Source: Synechococcus sp. MW101C3 (GTDB taxonomy: Bacteria; Cyanobacteriota; Cyanobacteriia; PCC-6307; Cyanobiaceae). Taken from it: a stretch of DNA of 64,000 bases. The stretch covers positions 62,001-126,000 of the forward strand of contig NZ_NQKX01000002.1 of assembly GCF_002252635.1 (NCBI RefSeq), given 5' to 3'. The position numbers were made by a program, and so were the translations under genes. This document shows, piece after piece, positions 7,369 through 15,116 of the stretch (position 1 is its first letter; each line of letters opens with the position of its first letter). Under the pieces are notes generated by a model that searched no databases, was not told where the DNA came from, and worked only from the letters and a program-made list of their open reading frames with translations.

Positions 7369-8420
7369 TCGATCGTTCCTTGTTTCAGATTCAAGATCGC
7401 CATGAAGAACACGGCCAGAAAGAACAGCACGGGGATCGGAAACACCAGGCAGATCCAGGCGAAGTTCCCCACACCCCTGGTGAGCGTGATCAGCTGCACG
7501 GCGAAGGCGAGGTAAAGCAGCAGGTTGGGCAGCACCGACGGTTGGCCCATCAACGGCCAGCCCAGCAGCGATGCCGGCAGGCACCACGCCGCCCAGAACA
7601 GGCCGGAGATCCACAGCAGCACGGCGAGCATCCAGAAGCCATTCACCTCTCCTGCGGCGGTGGCGAAGTTCTTGGCGAAGCCCCGCACCATGTCGCGAAA
7701 GCCGCCGGGATACATGCGGTACTCGATCAGCCCGTCGCCGATGTAGGCGCTCACCGGGAGTCCGGCTTCCTCATAGAGATGGCCCATGAACCAGTCCTCC
7801 ACCACCTTGCCGGCCACGGCCTCATGGCCGCCGACGCGGTTGTAGTCGGCCCGGCTGGTGGCCATCGCCGGCCCGAAGGCCACGCCACAACGGGGCCCCA
7901 TCGGCACTGCCATTAACCCCACCAGGCTGAACAGCACCGACAGCTGCTCATAGGCCTTCTCGGTGCGATGGAACGGCTGCACTGACACCAGTCCGCCCAG
8001 CTTCTGCTGGTCTGCCACCAGGCGTTCCAGAAATTCAGGGCTGGGCTCAGTGTCGGCGTCGAGAAACACCAGCAGCTCGCCCTTGCTGGCCTGCACGCCA
8101 TGGTGCAAGGCCCAGGTCTTGCCGCACCATCCCTCCGCAAGCGGCGGCGGTTGAATCACCGTGGCCCCGGCCGCTGCCGCGATCTCCGCCGTGCCATCGC
8201 TGCTGTGGTCATCCACCACGATCACCTCCAGTGGCGCGAAGGTCTGGGCCTGGAGCGCCGGCAGCAGGTTGGGCAGGGTGCCCTCTTCGTCGCGGGCGGG
8301 AATCAGCACCGACACCTGCGGCTGACCCTCCACCGTGCCCTCCGGCAGCCGGAAGAGCCGCAGACAGAGCGCCCAGCCAAGAAGCCAGCGCACCAGCATG
8401 GAGAGAGCGACGAGATTCAT
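7338..8420 (-). CDS. family 2 glycosyltransferase, CrtQ-like
   Basis: The GT-A fold is clear: SVLIPARDEEGTL near residue 37, EVIVVDDHSSDGT near 65, the metal-binding FLDADTEPS near 118, and the acceptor-side VVEDWFMGHLYEEAG near 205. The N-terminal anchor and three C-terminal membrane helices match CrtQ-type carotenoid glycosyltransferases (360 aa, normal length). It overlaps the CrtO-like acyltransferase, so the two are translated together. A second, different family 2 enzyme is at 51603-52826. Confidence 0.85.
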   Translation of the reverse strand: MNLVALSMLVRWLLGWALCLRLFRLPEGTVEGQPQVSVLIPARDEEGTLPNLLPALQAQTFAPLEVIVVDDHSSDGTAEIAAAAGATVIQPPPLAEGWCGKTWALHHGVQASKGELLVFLDADTEPSPEFLERLVADQQKLGGLVSVQPFHRTEKAYEQLSVLFSLVGLMAVPMGPRCGVAFGPAMATSRADYNRVGGHEAVAGKVVEDWFMGHLYEEAGLPVSAYIGDGLIEYRMYPGGFRDMVRGFAKNFATAAGEVNGFWMLAVLLWISGLFWAAWCLPASLLGWPLMGQPSVLPNLLLYLAFAVQLITLTRGVGNFAWICLVFPIPVLFFLAVFFMAILNLKQGTIEWKGRQVSTR

Positions 8421-8707
8421 GGCGGTTCCCAGGGGAATGGGCTCCAGACGTTGAACGTAGGAAGCGAGTGCGCTGGCGGTGGTCCTCAGTCAGCGGCCCC
8501 GGGAGTGTTGTCACTCGGGTGGAGCAGCAGCGGGAATCCGTTGTACTCCGTGAAAAGAATTAGCAGACCCTGAGGAGGTCACGCCACCGCGGACACAGGC
8601 GCCTGTACCCAAAGGACGGCCTGGCACTGTGGTCCGCGGCGGCGCATTTCAGCTACTGCAGTGGTTTTCGCCAGGCACTTCCTGGCACATCCTCGACACC
8701 CCCCCCA

Positions 8708-8781
8708 GCGCCACGGGCGGTGACGGCGTAACCCCGAGCAGGCGCGAGCGGGTGGAGCAGGCATCGCAGGCGCTGGGAACC
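8708..8781 (+). repeat. 74-bp direct repeat, copy 2
   Basis: Partner of the repeat at 6652-6725, in the same orientation, upstream (5') of the glycosyltransferase gene. It lies in DNA without a gene. Confidence 0.7.
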
Positions 8782-8851
8782 TCCAGGCGCTGCTCGACGA
8801 GCAGCACGTTTCACCTGAGGGAGAGGCAAAGGGGCCGCAGCCCCTCAGGCG

Positions 8852-9016
8852 TCAGTCCAGCTCCCAGCTGCGTTCACAGCGTCGCAGCTCCAGCTCGATC
8901 GCCAGCTTGCGCGGCCGTTGATGCAGTGGCCAAATCAGCCCCAGCAACCAGCGCAGCTGACGCGTGTGGCGCTGCAGCCACTTTCAGCAGGAGATCTTGA
9001 TCGAGCGGCTTTTCAT
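8852..9016 (-). pseudogene. possible small basic protein broken by a TGA codon
   Basis: ATG at 9016 begins MKSRSIKISC. An in-frame TGA at 8986-8984 follows, after which the frame continues as well-formed protein (KWLQRHTRQLRWLLGLIWPL, then KLAIELELRRCERSWELD) to a stop at 8852. A TGG-to-TGA change would explain it. No family is recognised. Confidence 0.35.
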
Positions 9017-9053
9017 GGCTGAGGCGCCAAAGAACACCGCTCGCGAAACCCGG

Positions 9054-9109
9054 GGCCAGATCCGTCAAGGGCGTTGCAGGCCCTTGCAACGCCCTTGACG
9101 GATCTGGCC
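9054..9109. repeat. 25-bp perfect inverted repeat
   Basis: Arms 9054-9078 and 9085-9109 are exact reverse complements with a 6-base spacer (GGCCCT). A hairpin this long and perfect is very stable. There is no T-run on either side, so it is not a typical terminator. It lies between two broken small genes. Confidence 0.9.
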
Positions 9110-9196
9110 GCAGGCCGAAAGGCGCAGCCATAGAAAAGACCTGCCCACCGGGTTACGGTCGGCGGTGTCTGGCGCAGCGGCCATGAAACTGCCGCC

Positions 9197-9483
9197 TCAA
9201 GGCTCCTCAAAGGGATAGAAGCCCGGCTGCTCCTCCACCTGCTGGCGATCCAGATAGGAGTTGGAGGACCAGCTATCCCAATCAGAACCCAACAGGCCCT
9301 GGTCGGCAGCAGGCAGCGAGAGTTCAGCCTGCAGACACTCCGGTCCGGCTCAGGCTCCTGCCAACCCTGGGCGCAGGCAACCTGCCAGGCCTCGATCGTG
9401 GCGGCCAGCTGAGCGCTGGTGGTTGCGGGTGGGAGTGGAGACGTCGGCTCCATGGCAGGAACGGCGTAGAACACCGTCCCCAC
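9197..9483 (-). pseudogene. frameshifted small hypothetical protein
   Basis: The first 45 codons (MGTVFYAVPAMEPTSPLPPA, then AATIEAWQVACAQGW) and the last 45 (LQAELSLPAADQGLLGSDWD, then SNSYLDRQQVEEQPGFYPFEEP) are both protein-like but in different frames, joined near 9350. The intact protein would be about 90 residues with an acidic C-terminus. It looks like a conserved picocyanobacterial small protein that has taken a frameshift or carries a sequencing error. Confidence 0.45.
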
Positions 9484-10110
9484 CCAGCGGCTGCAGCAGC
9501 TCAGGCAGGGGTGCCAAAGGCACTCGCGTCAGCCCTTGCCGGTTGCTGCCCCCATCCCCCCAACCCAGCGAGGGACCGATGGGGTGCGGGTGGATCATCG
9601 GGGCGGGGTTAGGCGTTCCGGTGGAGGTGATCACCAGACGGACACCTGCTGCCTGGCCAAAGGATTGTTGTTAGTTGACGAGCCGAATGGCATGACCTGG
9701 GCGATATCGCTATCGCGTCTTGCCCTGGAGCAGGAATCTGGTCGGTGGTGGTCACCGGCTGATTGCTCTGTAAGAGAAGTTCCACCACCGAACCCCCGCC
9801 GAGACATTGACCTTGAGCGATTAAAACAACAGAATCATTTAACTCTTTACTAGTCACCAGCCAGAGTAAAAGGGCTTGGTACGACAACAGCTGGTCCATG
9901 AATGCCGCGCCACTGCCGGTGGTGGGATCGATCGCTGCAGGGTTGAACCATCACACCAAGCGAGCTGAGTTCAGCTGCACCAGCTAAGCAAGAGTACTGG
10001 GCAGGGAAACAGCACAAACAACTTAACATTTGAGTAGGCAGGAAGACTCATTTCATGGGTGTTTGAAACACCATGTTCGTATTGTGGAGATATCCGCAGA
10101 AGAAAGGACC
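9484..10110. other. no supported gene
   Basis: GC content falls towards 9,800-10,030. Open frames on both strands (for example 9609-9899 minus) have no domain, no start signal and chance-like composition. Confidence 0.4.
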
Positions 10111-10323
10111 ATGGCTCGCTCGACCTACCCAGTTTCCTATTCGGCTAATCAGCACCCCACCGGGAACGACATGGCTCATGGGCTGCAGGTGCCAGAAATG
10201 GATAGTTCCCAGGAGAAGCAATGGGATTCTGTGGAAGCGTATTTTGAATGCATCACCACCTGCTCACTCGACGACGGAGAGTGTGTCACCCATTGCGTGG
10301 AGGAACTACGTGAACACCATTGA
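10111..10323 (+). CDS. small cyanobacterial Cys-containing protein
   Basis: The start at 10111 (MARSTYPVSYSANQH) is supported by GAAAGGACC just upstream; the frame's earlier ATG lacks such a site. The C-terminal block VEAYFECITTCSLDDGECVTHC with three CxxxC-spaced Cys is typical of short picocyanobacterial proteins of unknown role. The product is 70 residues, acidic and has no signal peptide. The Cys arrangement could bind a metal or form disulfides; this is inference. Confidence 0.75.
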   Translation: MARSTYPVSYSANQHPTGNDMAHGLQVPEMDSSQEKQWDSVEAYFECITTCSLDDGECVTHCVEELREHH

Positions 10324-10720
10324 CTGGTTTTCCAAGCCGTCCTCTTTGTGTGCTGGTATGAGCGCAGCTCAGTGAGAGTTTGGGCAATGGCATCAGCCAG
10401 TCGTGGGCCCATTGTAGGGGAGCTATCGGTCGTCGCCGTAGGGCTTGGGACTGTGGAATGGATACCATTGACCAAAAGGATGCTGCCGTATGACCTCATT
10501 GTTTCTATGTTGCGGCAGCATCCCCCGACTTCATCGGCAGGCAGGGCCAGAAAGTGAAGCCTGAGCCGATCAGGTGCTTGGAGACTTAGGAGGAGGTTGA
10601 TTGTTCAGCTGGTAGCAATTATTTAGAAGTATGCCATGAATATTCCAGCTCTTGGCAACAGAGCAAGCGGCAGTCACTCGTTGTTTCACAGTCGCTTGTC
10701 CCCCCGCACGACGCCCCGGA
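10324..10720. other. no supported gene
   Basis: There are short frames on both strands, but none has a domain or start signal. Confidence 0.4.
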
Positions 10721-11155
10721 TTAAAGCCATTCAGCCAGCTCCACAGTGATTCCATCCGGTCCGCAGAGAAAAATGAGCTTTCGGCGATGGAAGGTGATGA
10801 CCTCGTTTCGCAGCTTGATGCCCGCAGCTTTCAGCCTGTCAACTTCAGCATCCAGGTTATCTACCGCAAAGCAGATATGATTGAACCCCAGCTTGGCGAG
10901 ATTGCCAGTCGTTGGAGCAGGAAGGGGAACAGGCTGACGGTACTTCAGCAGTTGTACTTCGATGCGCGGTGAGCAGTTCTCCAAAGCAAGTGTGATGTGT
11001 TCTGCTTCGATACCTTCCACCCCCATGTAACTGGAGAAGACGGGGCCCTTGATCACTACAGCCTTATCCTCCTTGAAGCCCAGGAGCCCGAAAAAGTGCT
11101 TGGCTGCCTCAACATCACTGATCACAACTGTGATGTGGTCAAAATGTTCAATCAT
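10721..11155 (-). CDS. VOC-family (glyoxalase/bleomycin-resistance fold) protein
   Basis: The product has the two beta-alpha-beta-beta-beta halves of the VOC fold: it begins IEHFDHITVVISDVEAAKHF and its second half opens LGFNHICFAVDNLDAEV. Candidate metal ligands are His in DHITV, Glu in AEHITLALE, His in NHICF and Glu in TVELAEWL, the usual H/E-H-E set. It resembles methylmalonyl-CoA epimerase/lactoylglutathione-lyase types, but the substrate is open. A start 39 bases upstream (11194) is possible; the start here was chosen for fold alignment. Confidence 0.8.
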   Translation of the reverse strand: MIEHFDHITVVISDVEAAKHFFGLLGFKEDKAVVIKGPVFSSYMGVEGIEAEHITLALENCSPRIEVQLLKYRQPVPLPAPTTGNLAKLGFNHICFAVDNLDAEVDRLKAAGIKLRNEVITFHRRKLIFLCGPDGITVELAEWL

Positions 11156-11262
11156 GGGGGGCACCTGTTGGTGGATGGAGCAGGTTTCTGTCATTTCTCA
11201 CCACTACCGGTGAAGCGGCAGGTGGAGCATTTAAGCAAGCATGGACCAAGCTGCCCGCTCGA

Positions 11263-12174
11263 TCAGCCAGGGTCGTTTTCTACAGCCTCTGGTAGCACCA
11301 GTTCCACAGCTCGCCTGGCCTCACCCAGCACCTGGAACAACACCTGTGGAGTTTCCCGGAGCAGGTCCAGCCAGTGCCCCGGGTATGCCGCGTGGTTTTA
11401 AAGGGCACTGTCGATCTCCAACCGGTCCCCCAGCAGGACTGAACCGAGTTCCGCCACCAGTTCTTCTCGGGCATAGGCCCGAGAACCAAACCGCCCCCTC
11501 AGATCCCGCTGGAGGCAGCTGGCGTGCCCCGTGGAGTGGATCACCTCGTGGGCCCAGGTGGCGTAGAACCCAGCGGCGGAGTGAAAGGCAGCGTGCTCCG
11601 GCAGCTGGATCCGATCGATCTGGAGGAGGTGGCAGGCTCGTTCACCCCCAAAGCTGAGCGGTACCGGCCAGGCCCCCAGCAGAGCTTCTGCTGCAGCCAG
11701 GCGGTCTGGTTCACTGCGCTCCGCCCCAGCTGCTTCTGCCTGCCTCTGCTCCACCCAACCAGCAAGGGCGTCACCTTCCAGGTCGATCGCGTTGAACACC
11801 ACCACGGGCCGGAAGCTCATCCATACCCGGTCTGTATGCGCGTCGTCCGGCTTGATGCCTGGGGTGGCTGTCGATGCGTCCAGGCTCCCCGACCGCTCCG
11901 TGTCACCTGCCACCCGGTTCACCTGCGGCCTCAGGATCCGCACCCCCTGAGAGCCCTTGCGGGGGAAGATCCCTAAAGCTTTGGCCTCAGCAAACCCGCA
12001 CCAGTAGGGCAGCGCTGAAGCCCTCAGGTGCATCCCGAAGGTCAACAGGATCGGGTTCGCTCCCTGGTAGCGATGCCCTGAGAGCAGGTTGACGTGGTGC
12101 CCACCACCGGAGGCGTCCCACTCCCTCCGCCAGGGCGTAGTGCCAGCCTCCAGCAGCTGGATGATCGCCTCCAC
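11263..12174 (-). pseudogene. ardC: ArdC-like antirestriction protein with premature stop
   Basis: The N-terminal ssDNA-binding domain (AIIQLLEAGTTPWRREWD near residue 5, NLLSGHRYQGANPILL near 30) is followed by the zincin-like domain with the metalloprotease motif HEVIHSTGH near 210, then the family block REELVAELG. The frame meets TAA at 11398-11400, yet continues without shift as NHAAYPGHWLDLLRETPQVL to a stop at 11263, the expected C-terminus. One GAA-to-TAA change explains it. The 5' end is also uncertain: protein-like sequence continues upstream in frame without an ATG (GTG near 12183 possible). ArdC proteins protect incoming DNA from host restriction, which fits an island. Confidence 0.8.
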
Positions 12175-12389
12175 CAGCTTCTCTGTAGAAGCAGCCTCTC
12201 CCTGCCGGTGGTTGCTTCTGGAGCGGGACTCGGGACTGGGACCGGGAGCGGGAGGAAGAAGAAACAGCAGCCATCAGGCATCAGCACAGGACCCGAAGCA
12301 CCAGCACGGCCAGCAGCAAGGGCTGGCCCAGGCACTAAGGCACAAGCCAGTGCCCCAGGCGTTTCGCACGGAAGGCGGGCCAGCTTGCG

Positions 12390-12605
12390 TCAGCCCTTGT
12401 GCGGCCGCGCATGCTGAGGAACCCTGCGCTTGATGACATGAACCAGGAAGACGTCCCCCTTGACATTCATCTGGAGGGAAAAGATGCCAGCGCCAACCAC
12501 ACATCTGTTGGCTAGCCCATAGTCGCCAAAAACCCCGATCCCGCCCCGCCACAGCTCATCAGCAGGCGGTCCCTTCTTACTGAGCTGCTCCGCATCGAGG
12601 CTTCA
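12390..12605 (-). pseudogene. C-terminal fragment of an unknown protein
   Basis: A frame of about 70 codons without a start reads DELWRGGIGVFGDYGLAN, then CVVGAGIFSLQMNVKGDVFL, and ends VPQHARPHKG. The composition is convincingly protein-like, and a stop lies just upstream at 12603-12605, so the N-terminus is lost. It lies just upstream of the ArdC gene in the same direction, as an island gene remnant. Confidence 0.35.
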
Positions 12606-12623
12606 GCGGGATCTGCCATGCGA

Positions 12624-13016
12624 CTAGGCCGCGGCGGCCTTAATGATCGCCGTGGTGGAGGCCTCTACGGCTCGGGCCACCTCCTGCAGGGACGGATCAG
12701 CCGAGAGGCCCGCGAGCATCACCTCGGGGCGAATCATGCCGAGGCGGGTCTGGCCGGCTTCGGTGTAGACCGAAATCCTGCACGGCAAGGCCATGTTGAG
12801 CGCCATTGAGGTGCTAAGCACTGCGGCGGCCTGCTGAGGGTTGCACACCTCGAAGATGCGGCACTGCTCTGGGAATGGCAGACCTTTGCTGCGCAGGGTG
12901 TTGCCCAGATCATGTACTGCCAGTACGCCGAAGCCGTGGTCCACCACTGCCTCCTGGAGGGCGGCACTGGTCTCCTCGAAGGTTTTCAGTGTGTCGGTTA
13001 TGAAGAACGGATCCAT
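12624..13016 (-). CDS. DUF302-family protein
   Basis: The 130-residue protein keeps the DUF302 pattern: FEETSAALQEAVVDHGFGVL at the start, a KGLPFPEQCRIFEVCNPQQA block, and LPCRISVYTEAGQTRLGMIRP. The family is widespread near copper and other metal genes and its biochemistry is not settled. It has no signal peptide. It is the third gene of a MerR-DUF305-DUF302 run on the minus strand (gap of 54 bases from DUF305). Confidence 0.88.
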   Translation of the reverse strand: MDPFFITDTLKTFEETSAALQEAVVDHGFGVLAVHDLGNTLRSKGLPFPEQCRIFEVCNPQQAAAVLSTSMALNMALPCRISVYTEAGQTRLGMIRPEVMLAGLSADPSLQEVARAVEASTTAIIKAAAA

Positions 13017-13070
13017 GGCTGGTGTTGGGTTGGAAGATGCGGAGTCCGTCTGAGCCGCCCTTGATAAGAG

Positions 13071-13733
13071 TCAGGTCGTTCCGTACCAGTTGCGATACCA
13101 CTGAGTCATCTGCTCGATCTCCCTGCTCTGCTCCTTGCCCATCGCCTGCTGCATCGCCTTCAGCTGCGGATGCTGGCTGCTGTTCTGGGCCATCGAGGCC
13201 ATCATCACGCCCATGCGGTGGTGGGGAATCATCTGCTCAATGAAGGCCCGATCGAAGTCGGCGGCGTTCTTGAGGGCGGCCAGGCTCGTGCCCATCATTT
13301 CCATTCCGCTGCAGCAGCCCATGCCCATACCAGGGCCCATGCCACCACCCATTCCCCCGATGCCCATGGCTCCACCACGCGTCATGGCGGGAACGTCGCC
13401 GCCGTACCACTGCCGGTACCAGGTGCGCATCTGAGCGTTCTCACTGGTCTGGCTGGCCTTGATGTTCCTGGCCAGCTCTTTGATCTCGGGCCGCTTAGCT
13501 CGGGTGAGGGCAAGATCGGCCATGGCGATCGCCCCGTGGTGGTGAGGGATCATCATCACGATGAAGTGCTGATCCATCGACTGGGAGCCCATCAGCCCCC
13601 CACCCATCATCCCCGATCCCATCCCGCCTACTGGTGGGATCGCTGAGGCGGGTGGCTGTGACAGTGCTGGAGCTGCCAGGGACAGGACAAGCACTCCCAA
13701 TCCTGCTGTCGTCGCGAAACGGTGATGGTTCAT
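13071..13733 (-). CDS. secreted DUF305-family metal-binding protein, Met-rich
   Basis: A Sec-type signal peptide (about residues 1-28) precedes two ferritin-like DUF305 units, each with the hallmark Met-Ile-Pro-His-His (VMMIPHHHGAIAMAD near 60, EQMIPHHRMGVMMAS near 165). Between them lies a Gly/Met-rich linker with a Cys pair (MGCCSGMEMMG). Such His/Met sets bind copper or silver in the periplasm. The start at 13733 (MNHHRF) precedes the signal peptide directly; an upstream start at 13769 adds 12 unlikely residues. It is likely transcribed with the MerR gene upstream. A paralogue is at 24485-25222. Confidence 0.88.
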   Translation of the reverse strand: MNHHRFATTAGLGVLVLSLAAPALSQPPASAIPPVGGMGSGMMGGGLMGSQSMDQHFIVMMIPHHHGAIAMADLALTRAKRPEIKELARNIKASQTSENAQMRTWYRQWYGGDVPAMTRGGAMGIGGMGGGMGPGMGMGCCSGMEMMGTSLAALKNAADFDRAFIEQMIPHHRMGVMMASMAQNSSQHPQLKAMQQAMGKEQSREIEQMTQWYRNWYGTT

Positions 13734-13825
13734 CAGTTCTGCTCCCTGGGTTCTGCCTGTCATCAACATGGGGACGCAGAAGCAAACTGGACGAAGCTGC
13801 GGGTCATTGCTTCACATGCCAGCTG

Positions 13826-14215
13826 TCACACCTGAAGATTGGGGCAGATCAGATCGCCGTCCTTGGCGGGATCGCTCTGCCAGCCAGCCAGCAAGTCCTG
13901 CAGTTCCTTCCTGAGTTGCCTGAGCTCCTTGATCTGGCCATCGATCCGCTCGATCTGACGCCCCAGCTGGATCTCGATGTCGCCGCAGGGCAGCTCACCG
14001 GCGTCGTGCACCGCCAGGCAGCCCTGGATTTCCTCCAGGCTGAGCCCCAGGGTCTTGAGCCGACGGATGAACTCCAGGCGCCGCAGGCTCTCTTCAGCGA
14101 ACAGGCGGAAGCCGCCTTCGCTGCGGCCGATCGCCGGGAGCAGCCCCAACTCTTCGTAGTAGCGCAGGGTCTTGACCGGCAGGCCACTGCGGCCAGCGAG
14201 GGCACCGATTTTCAT
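13826..14215 (-). CDS. MerR-family metal-responsive regulator (regulator 1)
   Basis: The N-terminal winged helix (KIGALAGRSGLPVKTLRYYEE near residues 2-22) leads into a long dimerisation helix. The metal-sensing Cys are one at the position of ZntR Cys79/MerR Cys82 (GELPCGDIE, near 85) and one near the end (DLICPNLQV). The middle Cys of the usual loop is missing, which is unlike CueR, ZntR and MerR. It is divergent from the DUF3721 genes across a 20-bp-spaced promoter (14247-14278). Three more copies of that promoter occur at 25245-25276, 25327-25358 and 30160-30191, so it is the best candidate regulator of all four; this is inference. Confidence 0.85.
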   Translation of the reverse strand: MKIGALAGRSGLPVKTLRYYEELGLLPAIGRSEGGFRLFAEESLRRLEFIRRLKTLGLSLEEIQGCLAVHDAGELPCGDIEIQLGRQIERIDGQIKELRQLRKELQDLLAGWQSDPAKDGDLICPNLQV

Positions 14216-14246
14216 GCCAGTCGTGACGCCGATGGCCACCATGGGC

Positions 14247-14278
14247 TTGACTCTCCATTCGTGGGGAGACTCTAAAAT
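14247..14278 (+). promoter_or_regulatory. MerR-type promoter, family A copy 1
   Basis: -35 TTGACT (14247-14252) and -10 TAAAAT (14273-14278) are 20 bp apart, the stretched spacing that MerR regulators correct. The spacer holds the dyad CTCTCC/GGGGAG. It faces the DUF3721 gene at 14307. Confidence 0.8.
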
Positions 14279-14306
14279 GGATCTCTGACTTTTTCGCTGG
14301 CATTCC

Positions 14307-14522
14307 GTGAACCGTATCGCCCTGGCTTTTGTCCTGCTGGCCGCTGGCTGCCTGTCCCCTGGCGCCGCCCGCGCCCAGGCCTACGACATGTTCCCGAGCA
14401 AGGCCGCTGCGGAAGTGCGTGCGAAGGAGCTGAAGTGCAGCGGTGTCTTTGCGATGGGCAAGGACTGGATGCCGTGTCAGAACTTTGATGTCTATCAAAA
14501 GGCCGTTTCCAAGGAGAAGTGA
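14307..14522 (+). CDS. secreted DUF3721-family small protein
   Basis: The start is GTG at 14307, about 22 bases after the predicted transcription start. A signal peptide (residues 1-24, ending ARAQA) is followed by the DUF3721 core: MFPSKAAAEVRAKELKCSG then FAMGKDWMPC. Two Cys (KCSG, MPC) frame the core. The mature protein is under 50 residues. The family is cyanobacterial and of unknown function. Here it is under a MerR-type promoter and followed by a second copy, which points to a periplasmic metal role by inference. Confidence 0.82.
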   Translation: MNRIALAFVLLAAGCLSPGAARAQAYDMFPSKAAAEVRAKELKCSGVFAMGKDWMPCQNFDVYQKAVSKEK

Positions 14523-14568
14523 CTCCACATTTCTGCTCTGTTTCCTTTACCCACGCGGTTACCACTCG

Positions 14569-14823
14569 ATGAATCAGCACCACGCCATCCCCCTCTTGAA
14601 AGGAAGCCGGTGGCCTCTGCTGGCTGCCCTTGCAGCGACGACCTTCTCCCCGCTCTTCATCACTCCGCCCGCCGCCGCGCACATGAAGGGCATGTTCAAA
14701 ACAAAGCAGGAGGCGGAGCAGCGCGCTGCTGAGCTCAAGTGCAAAGGAACTTTTGCGATGGGCTCCTTGTGGATGCCCTGTGCCAATGAACAGCAACTGC
14801 ACAAGGCGCTTCAGAACGAGTGA
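14569..14823 (+). CDS. secreted DUF3721-family small protein, second copy
   Basis: An 84-residue protein with a signal peptide ending near AAAH (residue 38) and the same core as its neighbour: MFKTKQEAEQRAAELKCKG then FAMGSLWMPC. It begins 46 bases after the first copy's stop and its own stop overlaps the next start, so three genes form one operon. The two cores share the spacing of both Cys and the Trp-Met-Pro-Cys end. Confidence 0.82.
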   Translation: MNQHHAIPLLKGSRWPLLAALAATTFSPLFITPPAAAHMKGMFKTKQEAEQRAAELKCKGTFAMGSLWMPCANEQQLHKALQNE

Positions 14824-15104
14824 GCCGCCTTCCCCTGCTACGTCGGGTGCACCGCAGCCTCGTGCCCCTGGCCGCCCTGCCACTGCTGCTAACTGCGCTC
14901 TCCGGCTCGCTCTACGGCGCCCTCTCGGCCCAGGGGATCGAGGCCTTCTGGCTGATGAAGCTGCACACGGGCAACTTCGGCCTTCTCAATCTGCAGCCCT
15001 GGTACTCCTCGATCCTGGCGCTGCTCACCCTGTTCGTCATCGGCTCCGGCCTGGGACTGCTGCTGGGTCGCCGCAGGGGGACGCCCGCCAGCCCACCGTT
15101 CTGA
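14820..15104 (+). CDS. small PepSY-type two-helix membrane protein
   Basis: The start overlaps the DUF3721 stop in GTGA, and the reading frame begins MSRLPLLRRVHRSLVPLAAL. The 94-residue product has two membrane helices (residues 14-35 and 62-84) with a conserved-looking MKLHTGNFGLLNLQPWYSSI loop. This resembles the PepSY-associated membrane region found in iron/copper membrane reductase-type proteins. It is the third gene of the DUF3721 operon. Confidence 0.7.
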   Translation: MSRLPLLRRVHRSLVPLAALPLLLTALSGSLYGALSAQGIEAFWLMKLHTGNFGLLNLQPWYSSILALLTLFVIGSGLGLLLGRRRGTPASPPF

Positions 15105-15116
15105 GCAGGCGGGCGA

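Noticed and set aside
6832-7614. Longer 260-codon version of the acyltransferase
   Set aside because: The first 82 codons are the out-of-frame shadow of the upstream glycosyltransferase; the start at 7368 gives the family length.
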